A stretch of 17,514 bases of DNA, taken from assembly GCA_002423025.1 (NCBI GenBank), contig DIUN01000018.1:1-17514 (forward strand), written 5' to 3'. The stretch comes from Sphingomonadales bacterium UBA6157. Its GTDB lineage: Bacteria > Pseudomonadota > Alphaproteobacteria > Sphingomonadales > Sphingomonadaceae. Positions 1-6,976 of this stretch are shown here, piece after piece. Every line of letters begins with the position of its first letter. Within the stretch, counting starts at the first letter, position 1. The notes beneath the pieces are model-generated. The model was not told the DNA's origin. It saw nothing but the letters and a program-made list of their open reading frames with translations, and did not search any database. The translations under genes and the position numbers were made by a program.

Positions 1-19
1 AGATGCCAATGGTGACAGG

Positions 20-1606
20 ATGATGCGCCAATTTGCGATGCTGGCTCTGGCCGGGCTTCTTGTCGGCTGCGGCGCAGCGGGAACAACGCCACCCGCCGTC
101 CACGGCCAGGTGACCACCGCCGATGGCAAGCCGGCATCCGGTGCCATTCTGACGCTCACGGAGGCAGCCAGCGGCATCGAGCACTCCGTGTTTGCCGATG
201 CGGAGGGGCGCTACCGGTTCGGCCTTGCCGGCGGCGCCGGCTGGAAACTTCGCGCCCAGCGGCCCGGCGCCATCCCGGCGGTGCAGGCGCTGCCGGCGAA
301 CGCCGCAGCCAGCGAGACCAACCTGACCCTGGCAGCGCAGCCGCAGCCATCACTCGCTGCGACGAGCGAGCAGTGGCTGGCGCTGCTGCCCGATGGCGAC
401 ATGCGCCGCGAGTTCATCGTCAATTGCACCACCTGCCACAGCATTGCTGCCTCGCGCGTGCTGGTGGACGGCAAGCCACGTGACAAGGCCGGCTGGCTCA
501 CCGCCATCAAGGCGATGCGGGCGATGGACGCCTATGAGAACATCCCGGCCGACTTCAACGACGATGCCTATGCGCAGTGGCTGGCGACAGCCTGGAGCGA
601 GGCGACGATCGGATCTGTGGCAAGCGCCAAGGCGATTGAACCGGCGCTGGCCGCCAAGGTCGAGATCACCGAATATCCCTATCCAAGCCTCACCGAGTTG
701 CCCCACGATCTCGCCATCGCCCCGGATGGCCGGGTGTGGGTGACGGGTTTCTTTGAAGGCGACATGCTGGCGCTGGACCCGGCAACCGGCAAGACCCAGC
801 GTTTCCCGGTCAACGGCGGCAAGCCGGGCGGCGATGTCCGCGCGCTCAAGTTTGCGGCCGATGGTGGGCTGTGGGTGGTTCTGGGCGGCACGCAGTCCCT
901 CGTCCGGCTCGATGTGAAGACCGGCAAGACGCAGACGTTCCCGGCGAAGATGTATGCCCATGATGTCGAGCTCGACAGCAAGGGTCGTCCCTGGCTCAAT
1001 GACTACTTCGGCAAGCCCGAGCGCGTGGCACGGCTCGATCCCGCCACCGGCGCCGTGGCCGAGTATGTCATCGCCGCGCCGCAGCTGACCAAGGCGCAGG
1101 GCAAGCCGCTGCCCTATGGCCTGCAGATTGATCGCAACGACATCCTGTGGGGCAGCCAGCTGGCCGCCAACACCCTGTTCCGGCTCGATCCCGTGACCGG
1201 CAAGTCTGAAGTGTTTCCGATGCCGGCCGGCAATTCCGGCCCGCGGCGGCTGGCGCTGGGCAAGGATGGCACGATCTGGATACCGGAATGGAACACCGGC
1301 TACCTGACCGGCTTCGACCCCAAGACCCGCAGCTTCAAGCGGCATCGGATCGGCAGCCCGACCATCGGCGCTTATGATGCCGAGGTTGATCCGCGCAGCG
1401 GTGTCGTCTGGATTACCGGGTCGCTGGCCAGCACGATCATCCGCTTTGATCCTGCGAGCGGGCGTGTCGACACGATTCCGTTGCCGACCGACCCGGCGTT
1501 CATGCGTCACATCGCAGTCGATGCGAGAAATGGCGATGTGTGGGCAACCTACTCGCAGCTGCCGGCTTCGACACCCAAGATCGTGCGGATACGCTTTTCA
1601 GGGTGA
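20..1606 (+). CDS. Lipoprotein: regulatory-like domain + cytochrome c + seven-bladed Vgb-like propeller
   Basis: 528 aa. The N-terminus is a lipoprotein signal with lipobox LVGC (Cys17), and the Gly at +2 fits outer-membrane sorting. Residues about 25-105 look like a carboxypeptidase-regulatory-like beta-sandwich (VHGQVTTADGKPASGA, AEGRYRF). Residues about 115-200 hold one haem c motif, CTTCH (136-140), with Met165 or Met168 as possible axial ligand. Residues about 214-528 form a Vgb/streptogramin-lyase-like propeller with seven blade tryptophans (W240, 285, 325, 377, 420, 464, 508) and repeated LDPxTGK turns. Vgb proteins linearise streptogramin B, but most relatives are not resistance enzymes; I infer a periplasm-facing redox or binding protein serving the TBDT next door. 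The start is the first of two adjacent ATGs (20, 23). AGGA at 17-20 is too close to be a convincing ribosome site, and the frame stays open to the window edge, so an upstream start is possible. Confidence 0.85.
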   Translation: MMRQFAMLALAGLLVGCGAAGTTPPAVHGQVTTADGKPASGAILTLTEAASGIEHSVFADAEGRYRFGLAGGAGWKLRAQRPGAIPAVQALPANAAASETNLTLAAQPQPSLAATSEQWLALLPDGDMRREFIVNCTTCHSIAASRVLVDGKPRDKAGWLTAIKAMRAMDAYENIPADFNDDAYAQWLATAWSEATIGSVASAKAIEPALAAKVEITEYPYPSLTELPHDLAIAPDGRVWVTGFFEGDMLALDPATGKTQRFPVNGGKPGGDVRALKFAADGGLWVVLGGTQSLVRLDVKTGKTQTFPAKMYAHDVELDSKGRPWLNDYFGKPERVARLDPATGAVAEYVIAAPQLTKAQGKPLPYGLQIDRNDILWGSQLAANTLFRLDPVTGKSEVFPMPAGNSGPRRLALGKDGTIWIPEWNTGYLTGFDPKTRSFKRHRIGSPTIGAYDAEVDPRSGVVWITGSLASTIIRFDPASGRVDTIPLPTDPAFMRHIAVDARNGDVWATYSQLPASTPKIVRIRFSG

Positions 1607-1749
1607 CGTGGCGTTCCGGCCACATGCATCGCGCATAATCGTCTTGACCACGATTGAGAACTGTTCTTAGTGTTACCAAACAAACGATTGCCACAGCGGA
1701 TGAACCGCGGGCAGCAGAGCGGCGGCGAGAGCCGCAAAAGGGGAGGACG
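1607..1749 (+). promoter_or_regulatory. Intergenic region upstream of TBDT 1 with candidate promoter
   Basis: A TTGACC -35-like box lies at 1644-1649, with a poor -10 candidate about 17 bases on (TTAGTG, 1667-1672). The -35 sits inside an inverted repeat, AATCGT, 7 bases, ACGATT (1637-1655). A small hairpin GTGGC/GCCAC (1608-1623) follows the lipoprotein stop and is too weak to call a terminator. GGAGG at 1742-1746 is the ribosome site for the TBDT. The promoter is a motif guess only. Confidence 0.35.
1679..1690 (+). promoter_or_regulatory. Candidate TetR operator in front of TBDT 1
   Basis: AACAAACGATTG contains the imperfect palindrome CAA-A-CG-A-TTG. The same 12 bases recur at 5345-5356, in front of the cupin gene. 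The shorter ACGATTG is also at 1650-1656, next to the -35-like box. The site lies just downstream of the likely transcription start, where a repressor would block. The tetR gene between the two copies is the obvious candidate to bind them. A 12-mer repeat can occur by chance in a window this long, so position is the main argument. Confidence 0.35.
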
Positions 1750-4029
1750 ATGATGATGAAGACTGTTCAAATGACACTGCTGTTGACCACCGCGCTGACC
1801 ATTTTGGCCAGCGGCGCCAGTGCCCAGACGACAGGAGCAACCCCGGCGGCGGACGCCTATGGTGGGCTGGAAGAGATCGTCGTCACCGCTCGCAAGCGCG
1901 AAGAGCGCCTCCAGGATTCGCCGGTCTCGATCGTGGCGTTCTCGGGAGCCAACCTTGAGAACCGCGAGATCACGAGCTTCAAGGACCTCGCCAACATCGC
2001 GCCGAGCATCGATATCAATGGCGGCATCCCCAATGGCGGCGGCAGCGCCACGCAGATCTTCATCCGCGGCGTCGGCCAGGATGATTACTCCTTCCCGAAC
2101 GAGCCCGGCGTCGGCCTCTATATCGACGGCGTCTACATCACCCGCAGCGTCGGCGGCGATTTCGGCTTCATGGACATCGAGCGGGTGGAAATCCTGCGCG
2201 GTCCGCAGGGCACGCTCTATGGCAAGAACACCATCGGCGGCGCCATCAAGATCATCACCAAGAAGCCCGAGGGTGAAACCGGCGGCCGCGTGGAAGCCAC
2301 CTATGGCAGCTTTGACCGGATCGACCTCGCCGCCGTCGCTGATTTCAAGATCACCGACAAGCTGTTCGGCAAGCTTGCGGTCACGTCGCGCAACCGCGAC
2401 GGGCTGGGCACCAACTTCATCGGCCAGGATCTTGGCAATGAGAACAAGCAGGCCGCCCGGCTGACCCTGCGCGCCCTGCCGACAGAGAGTGTCGAGGTGA
2501 TCTTCACCAGCGAATACTCCAAGCAGAAGCAGAACGGCCCGGCTGGCTCGATGGTGCAGTTCACCCCCAACGATGCCACCGAGGGACTGATCAACCCGGT
2601 TCTGGCTCCCATCACCGCCGAGCGGCTGGACCTTGAAGCGCCATTCGATACCTATGGCGCGGCCTATGTGAAGACGCTCGCCGCCAACGGCAAGGATGTC
2701 TACAACTCAGGCGGCACGGTCGAAACGCGCGACTGGGCCGAGATCTTCGGCAGCTCGCTCGCCGTGACGGTGGAAACAGACGCGCTGACCTTCCGCTCGA
2801 TCACCGCCTATCGCTGGGCCGATATCGATATCAAGCGCGATTCCGAGCACACGCCGTTCGACATCGTGCAGGTCGACAACCCTGAAACCACCTCGCAGCT
2901 CAGCCAGGAGTTCCAGCTCAACGGCAAGGCCTTTGATGATCGGCTGAACTTCGTCTTCGGCGTCTTCGGTATCCGCGAGCGCGGTCGCTCGACGCTCTAT
3001 GCACCGCTGCTGTCCGGCCTGTTCGACCTGATCGGGGTCGATCTTACCGCCCTCGCGCCGCAGGTCTACAAGGGCTATTCGCTCGCGGCCTTCGGTGAGG
3101 CGACCTTTGCCGTGACCGACGCCTTCAACATCACGCTGGGTGCCCGCGTCACCCACGACAACAAGAAATACACCTACAGCTTCATCCGTCCGGAATCGGG
3201 CGTTACGCTGTTCGCGCCAACCGAGCAGCAGCTGAAGTACACCGAGTTCCTGCCCAAGGTGGCGCTCGATTATCATATCAACAAGGACGTGCTGCTCTAC
3301 GCATCGGCTTCAAAGGGCTACAAGGCCGGCGGTTACAATTCCCGCGCACTCGGTGGCACCCCGCCACTCAGCTACAATCCGGAATTCCTGACCGCTTACG
3401 AACTGGGCCTGAAGACCACGCTGTTTGATCGCCGGATGACCTTCAACGTTGCCGGCTTCTACAACGACTACAAGGATATCCAGCTGCTTTCGGTTGTCGA
3501 TCTGGGCGGCGGCAACGTCGAGACCACCATCCAGAACGCTGCCGAAGGCCGTATCCTGGGCGGTGAAATCGAGATCCAGGCCGAGCCGGTCGATGATCTG
3601 GTGTTCGGCCTTGGCGTCGGCATCCTCGATACCAAGTACAATGATGTGGGCGCCGAGGCCCAGGCTTCCGGCATCCTGCCGACCAACCGCTTCATCAATG
3701 CGCCGAAGCTGACGATGAACATCACGGCGGACTACAGCTTCGACATCGCCAACGACCAGACGATCAAGCTGCACGCCGATGCCAACTACAAGTCCAGTCA
3801 GTTCCGCGATGCCATCAACACCCCGGCACTGCGGGCTGATTCCTACTGGATCCTCAATGGCCGTGTCGCCTGGGCGCCGAACCAGACCTTCGAGCTCGCG
3901 GCGTTCGTCACCAACATCACCGATGAGGTCTACCTGACCAATGGTGTGAACGTCGGCGGTCTGGGCTATGTCGAGGCCTATTACAGCCGCCCGCGCGAAT
4001 GGGGCATCTCTGCCAGCGCGAAGTTCTGA
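1750..4029 (+). CDS. TonB-dependent outer-membrane receptor (TBDT 1)
   Basis: 759 aa from the ATG at 1750, the first of three consecutive ATGs (1750, 1753, 1756) behind GGAGG (1742-1746). The later two give more usual spacing. A longer frame from 1654 lacks a signal peptide at its N-terminus and is rejected. A Sec signal ends at ASA/Q (25/26). The TonB box is EEIVVTA (41-47). The plug (about 55-170) shows RGVGQDD, VGLYIDGVY and VEILRGPQGTLYGKN. The rest is a 22-strand-type barrel ending in Phe (SASAKF), the usual outer-membrane C-terminal signature. There is no N-terminal STN domain, so control by an ECF anti-sigma factor is unlikely. It resembles the CirA/FecA-like receptors that sphingomonads use for many organic ligands as well as iron complexes; the ligand is unknown. 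No iron-handling genes are nearby, and the catabolic neighbours favour a carbon-source ligand. Confidence 0.93.
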   Translation: MMMKTVQMTLLLTTALTILASGASAQTTGATPAADAYGGLEEIVVTARKREERLQDSPVSIVAFSGANLENREITSFKDLANIAPSIDINGGIPNGGGSATQIFIRGVGQDDYSFPNEPGVGLYIDGVYITRSVGGDFGFMDIERVEILRGPQGTLYGKNTIGGAIKIITKKPEGETGGRVEATYGSFDRIDLAAVADFKITDKLFGKLAVTSRNRDGLGTNFIGQDLGNENKQAARLTLRALPTESVEVIFTSEYSKQKQNGPAGSMVQFTPNDATEGLINPVLAPITAERLDLEAPFDTYGAAYVKTLAANGKDVYNSGGTVETRDWAEIFGSSLAVTVETDALTFRSITAYRWADIDIKRDSEHTPFDIVQVDNPETTSQLSQEFQLNGKAFDDRLNFVFGVFGIRERGRSTLYAPLLSGLFDLIGVDLTALAPQVYKGYSLAAFGEATFAVTDAFNITLGARVTHDNKKYTYSFIRPESGVTLFAPTEQQLKYTEFLPKVALDYHINKDVLLYASASKGYKAGGYNSRALGGTPPLSYNPEFLTAYELGLKTTLFDRRMTFNVAGFYNDYKDIQLLSVVDLGGGNVETTIQNAAEGRILGGEIEIQAEPVDDLVFGLGVGILDTKYNDVGAEAQASGILPTNRFINAPKLTMNITADYSFDIANDQTIKLHADANYKSSQFRDAINTPALRADSYWILNGRVAWAPNQTFELAAFVTNITDEVYLTNGVNVGGLGYVEAYYSRPREWGISASAKF

Positions 4030-4044
4030 CCCTTGCCATGATTG

Positions 4045-4073
4045 CGGCACCGCCAGCCAGTCTGGCGGTGCCG
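4045..4073 (+). terminator. Perfect 12-bp hairpin after TBDT 1
   Basis: CGGCACCGCCAG (4045-4056), loop CCAGT, CTGGCGGTGCCG (4062-4073). The GC-rich stem is perfect and lies 15 bases after the TBDT 1 stop, where a terminator is expected. It is followed by AAAA, and there is no T-run on either strand, so it is not a textbook intrinsic terminator. It may act with Rho or protect the 3' end of the message. Confidence 0.6.
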
Positions 4074-4103
4074 AAAATGGTGGCGGTGTCATGGGCTTCG
4101 ATG

Positions 4104-4153
4104 AAGCGGCCTGCTCGGTTATCATTTTACAGCGCGGTTAAGGCTGCATAGTC
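4104..4153 (+). promoter_or_regulatory. Candidate tetR promoter
   Basis: TATCAT at 4120-4125 matches the -10 consensus at five of six positions. The hexamer 17 bases upstream (TTCGAT, 4097-4102) is a poor -35. TAAGG (4139-4143) could be the ribosome site for the ATG at 4154. CGGTTA occurs twice (4116-4121 and 4135-4140) around the -10. The AACAAACGATTG site is absent here, so simple self-repression through it is not supported. Confidence 0.3.
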
Positions 4154-4825
4154 ATGCGCGGCAGAGGGAGCGGACCACGCGTGACACGTTCAGAGGCAGA
4201 GCTGGTGATGGAGGCCGAGGCCAAGCCGGAGGCGCGTGGTGGCGAGAGCCGGCGCCAGGCGGTGCTCGACACAGCCGCGGCGATGTTTGCCGCTAAAGGC
4301 TATGCCGGCACGTCGATCCGCAGCATCACCACGTCTGTCGGGATGCTGCCCGGTTCGATCTATTACCACTTCAAGTCCAAGGAAGAGCTGCTGCTGGCGG
4401 TGTACCGCGAAGGCGTGGCGCGCTTTGAACAGGCCATCGAGGCGGCGCTGGCCGAGAGCAGCGGCGGGCCGTGGCAGGTTCTGGAAGCGGTGTGCGCGGC
4501 GCATCTCTCCGCCCTGCTGAACGGCGGTGCCTATGCGCGCATCGTCAGCCCGGAGTTCATGCGCTCCTTTCCGCCATCCATGCTGGCCATGCTCAATGCC
4601 GAGCGGGACCGCTATGAACTGCGCTTCGAGGAGTTGATCGCGGCCCTGCCGCTGCGCCCGGAAACTGACCGCTGGCTGTTCAAGGTGGCGCTGTTCGGGA
4701 GCCTCAACTGGTCCCAGACCTGGTACCGTGAAGGCCGCTACACGCCCAGGGACATCGCCCGGGCCTTCATCGCCATCCTGAGAGGCGAGGCCGCTCAGGC
4801 GGCGACGAGCGGCATCTCGTCCTGA
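4154..4825 (+). CDS. TetR/AcrR-family transcriptional regulator
   Basis: 223 aa. The N-terminal TetR DNA-binding domain spans about residues 33-85: helix 1 AVLDTAAAMFAAKGYAGTS, then the helix-turn-helix from IRSITTSVGMLPGSIYYHF to KSKEELL. The GSIYYHFKSKEEL block is highly typical. The C-terminal ligand-binding domain (about 90-210) ends in SLNWSQTWYREGRYTP, a pattern I associate with TetR members that sense acyl-CoA or aromatic compounds (inference). Usual length for the family. The ATG at 4154 has TAAGG upstream; GTG at 4181 and ATG at 4208 are alternatives that keep the whole DNA-binding domain. It lies between TBDT 1 and the - strand operon and is the likely local repressor of one or both. 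Its 3' end overlaps the convergent cupin gene by 31 bases. Confidence 0.92.
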   Translation: MRGRGSGPRVTRSEAELVMEAEAKPEARGGESRRQAVLDTAAAMFAAKGYAGTSIRSITTSVGMLPGSIYYHFKSKEELLLAVYREGVARFEQAIEAALAESSGGPWQVLEAVCAAHLSALLNGGAYARIVSPEFMRSFPPSMLAMLNAERDRYELRFEELIAALPLRPETDRWLFKVALFGSLNWSQTWYREGRYTPRDIARAFIAILRGEAAQAATSGISS

Positions 4826-5292
4826 TATTGTGCGAAGAAATCGAGATTGAGTTCGCCGATGACCTGGTCATTCTCATCGAGAATCTCCAGCATCTTCTCG
4901 CTGCTGCCCTGGAAGCTGGCATAGACGACCATGCCTGTGCCGGTGGCATAAGGCGTGTGAGCGCTGCCTGACGGCTCATAGGAGAAGGTGCCGGGGAACA
5001 TCAGTTCCTCGCCCTCGCGATAGCCCCAGATGCCCTCCAGAGTCAGCGCGACAGCGGTGCACACATGGTTGTGGCGCGCAAAGCTGGCGTGCGGATCCTG
5101 CTTGAAGAGGAAATCGACCCGGTGGCGCACCGGATCAAGCGCCAGCACCTTGATGTAATTGCCGGGCTGGCCATCCACGGCCTTCCACTCGACAAGGCCG
5201 CTGTTGACGTTCTGGATCTCGCCATAGCGTGTGCGCGCTGTACCTGCGAGGATACCGAGATCAAGATTTGCCAGCGCATTCAGATCAAACAT
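4795..5292 (-). CDS. Cupin protein, 2,4'-dihydroxyacetophenone dioxygenase-like
   Basis: 165 aa with no signal peptide, so cytoplasmic. A single cupin barrel: motif 1 around RHNHVCTAVALTLEG (His74, His76) and motif 2 around PGTFSYEPSGSAHTPY (His112), with Glu93, Glu95 or Glu96 between as a possible extra ligand. This fits a mononuclear metal site. Layout and length recall the 2,4'-dihydroxyacetophenone dioxygenase group, Fe enzymes that cleave C-C bonds using O2; related ChrR-type cupins are sensors, so the reaction is not certain. The ATG at 5290-5292 has GGAG seven bases upstream; the frame stays open further upstream to 5625, but that stretch lies inside the SnoaL-like gene and is not cupin-like. 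It is the last gene of the - strand run, 116 bases after the SnoaL-like gene, so it may be read from the operon, from its own promoter, or from both. Confidence 0.85.
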   Translation of the reverse strand: MFDLNALANLDLGILAGTARTRYGEIQNVNSGLVEWKAVDGQPGNYIKVLALDPVRHRVDFLFKQDPHASFARHNHVCTAVALTLEGIWGYREGEELMFPGTFSYEPSGSAHTPYATGTGMVVYASFQGSSEKMLEILDENDQVIGELNLDFFAQYQDEMPLVAA

Positions 5293-5408
5293 CACGGGTC
5301 TCCAACCACTCCCGCTACCAATATCGCCACCGGGCTCTAACAGCAACAAACGATTGTATGGTTTGATGGGTGGTGCCTGCTTCGCGCCGGGCCAGAGTAT
5401 CAGCCCGT
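5293..5408 (-). promoter_or_regulatory. Gap before the cupin gene, with -10-like box
   Basis: This is the only sizeable gap in the - strand operon. On the - strand it holds TACAAT (5353-5358), a good -10 match, but no convincing -35. The TACAAT box partly overlaps the candidate operator at 5345-5356. This suggests the cupin gene has its own repressible promoter. I see no terminator hairpin with a T-run. Confidence 0.35.
5345..5356 (-). promoter_or_regulatory. Candidate TetR operator in front of the cupin gene
   Basis: The same 12 bases as at 1679-1690 (AACAAACGATTG on the + strand). Here the flanks extend the imperfect palindrome to ACAAACGATTGT, with 10 of 12 positions symmetric. It overlaps the -10-like box on the - strand, a position suited to repression. 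A GTTTG at 5361-5365 adds a second inverted partner to the CAAAC at 5347-5351. Confidence 0.35.
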
Positions 5409-6068
5409 TCAGGCCGGAGGCACGGCGCAGGCGCGCAATTGCGCCGGTGCCGGCGCCCAGCCGCTCGCGGCTCGCCATCGGCCGATCTGCTCGATGATGG
5501 CGGGCAGGAGTTCCGGCTTCAGCACCATGCGTCCCTCCTTCGTCAGAGTCGGCGCCAGCGGGCTGGCCGTGGCGTTCAGCCAGGTTGCCAGCGCCGTGAA
5601 GCCATTCTGTATGGGAAGCAGGCACGCCGCCTGCAGCGGAGGCTGGATCGCCTGCACGATCAAACCGTCCTTCAGCACAAAAATCGGCGCGTTGGGCACG
5701 GCCATCACGATATCGAGCCCCAGTGCCGAAAAGATCCGGCTGTTCTCGATGACGCCACGCACCGAAACTGCCCAGCCCTTGCCATCGTGCGCCGCCGACC
5801 AGCCAAAAGGCAGCAGCATCGATTCTGCAACGGCATCAAATCGCTCGAGCTCGGCTATGGCGCTGCGACCGCGCACCAGTGGCCGCCCCATGTTCAGCTG
5901 AAAGCTGGCGTCCGGGTGATAATGGGCGAGAGTGCCCGCAAGGTCATGGGCGTTGTGAGCGTCGAGATAGGACTCGACCAGCGCAATTGCCTCTGGTGCG
6001 CTGGTCTGGGCCGCCGCCGGCTGGGCCGCGAAAAGCGCAAGCGCCGCCGCCACCGCGCAGGATTTCAT
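5409..6068 (-). CDS. Exported SnoaL/NTF2-like protein
   Basis: 219 aa. A Sec signal with an Ala-rich core is cut near AAA/Q (20/21). Residues about 25-140 look like a SnoaL/NTF2-like cone: AIALVESYLDAHNAHDLAGTLAHYHPDASFQ, typical of polyketide-cyclase, ketosteroid-isomerase-like and dehydratase folds, then GRSAIAELERF and a VLKDGLIVQ strand. Residues about 145-219 form an extra helical tail that I do not recognise. Such folds hold small hydrophobic ligands and catalyse isomerisation, cyclisation or dehydration, but sequence alone does not give the reaction. The ATG overlaps the hydrolase stop in ATGA (6065-6068), so the two are translationally coupled. The signal puts it in the periplasm with the hydrolase and the DUF1838 proteins. 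Confidence 0.75.
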   Translation of the reverse strand: MKSCAVAAALALFAAQPAAAQTSAPEAIALVESYLDAHNAHDLAGTLAHYHPDASFQLNMGRPLVRGRSAIAELERFDAVAESMLLPFGWSAAHDGKGWAVSVRGVIENSRIFSALGLDIVMAVPNAPIFVLKDGLIVQAIQPPLQAACLLPIQNGFTALATWLNATASPLAPTLTKEGRMVLKPELLPAIIEQIGRWRAASGWAPAPAQLRACAVPPA

Positions 6069-6976
6069 GGTGCGACAGAACGCGCAAAGCTCATAACGTC
6101 GCTATTGAAGCGTTCAGCTTGCTCTGCAAACGGCGAATGCCCGACGTTTTCATAGCCGATGTCCTGTGCGCGCGGCAGGCTGGCGACGGCGGCGGCAACG
6201 GTTGCAGGCGGCACGCTGCCATCCGCCAGGCCATGAATGAAGAGCACGGGCAGATCGAGCCGGGCGGCAAGATCGCGATTATCAAGCTGCATCCCGGCCA
6301 TGGCGCGGCGCACCATCGGGCTCATCATGCCGATGGTCATCTGCTTCTGCCATTTTTCGAGCGGTCCCGGCGGGTCCTTGGTCATGACCCGGGACAGCCA
6401 GTCGGCAGCGTCAAAAAAATCATGATAATTGTCGGCGCGGGCGTTGCCCTTGGGCGGGGGCATGCCACTCGTGGCCGGATCGGGGGGCGGTGGCGGCGGG
6501 ACCAGCCCGGCCACGCTGCCCGCAAGCACCAGGCCGGCGGCACAGTCGCTGCCGCACTGGCGCAGATAATCAAGCGCCACATAGCCACCGAACGACCAGC
6601 CGATGATGATCGGCCGCTCGACCTTGAGTGCCTTCAGGATCGCCGCAATGTCCCCGGCCCAGATCGCACGGTCTGCATAGGCGTCACTCGTCCAGGGCTT
6701 GGCGGACAGGCCGTGGCCCCGCAGATCAGGCGCGATAAGGCGGTGCCGGCGCGCAATCTCGCCAATCTGATTCTTGAACGAAACAGCGCCGAATGAAAAA
6801 CCATGGATCAGCAGAATTGGCGGCCCATCGGGATTGCCCCACTCCTGAACCACCAGCGGCACGCCGCCATGGCCGGCGACGATGTGCGGCCTGGGCTGGT
6901 TGGGCGCAGCCGCCGGCTGCGCCATGGCGGGGGCCATCGCCGCCAACAGCGCAGCCGCAAGAAGGCGCTTAAACAT
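6065..6976 (-). CDS. Exported alpha/beta hydrolase
   Basis: 303 aa from the ATG at 6974-6976. A Sec signal ends near AMA/Q (19/20). A complete alpha/beta-hydrolase triad is visible: nucleophile Ser128 in GWSFGG, Asp252 in HGLADGSVPP and His280 in NVGHSPF; the oxyanion-hole HGF is at 58-60 and DLRGHGLS at 84-91. The cap region carries six prolines in a row (160-165) and a second proline cluster. The family includes esterases, lactonases, C-C hydrolases and epoxide or haloalkane enzymes; the Ser nucleophile excludes the last two. Most relatives are cytoplasmic, so the signal peptide is notable. A TTG at 6985 would add three residues. The ATG overlaps the upstream DUF1838 stop by 8 bases with no clear ribosome site, suggesting coupled translation. 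Confidence 0.88.
   Translation of the reverse strand: MFKRLLAAALLAAMAPAMAQPAAAPNQPRPHIVAGHGGVPLVVQEWGNPDGPPILLIHGFSFGAVSFKNQIGEIARRHRLIAPDLRGHGLSAKPWTSDAYADRAIWAGDIAAILKALKVERPIIIGWSFGGYVALDYLRQCGSDCAAGLVLAGSVAGLVPPPPPPDPATSGMPPPKGNARADNYHDFFDAADWLSRVMTKDPPGPLEKWQKQMTIGMMSPMVRRAMAGMQLDNRDLAARLDLPVLFIHGLADGSVPPATVAAAVASLPRAQDIGYENVGHSPFAEQAERFNSDVMSFARSVAP

Noticed and set aside
350..1510. 386-codon - strand frame across the Vgb-like lipoprotein
   Set aside because: The Arg/Gly/Gln-rich product has no family features, and the + strand has clear haem and propeller motifs.
20..1606. Streptogramin resistance gene (vgb)
   Set aside because: Only the propeller is Vgb-like; the lipoprotein signal, haem motif and receptor neighbour argue against a resistance role.
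1654..1749. N-terminal extension of TBDT 1 by 32 codons
   Set aside because: It would place a charged stretch ahead of the signal peptide; GGAGG at 1742-1746 supports the start at 1750-1756.
5293..5625. N-terminal extension of the cupin gene
   Set aside because: The extension overlaps the SnoaL-like gene in another frame and has no cupin-like sequence; the ATG at 5292 has a good ribosome site.
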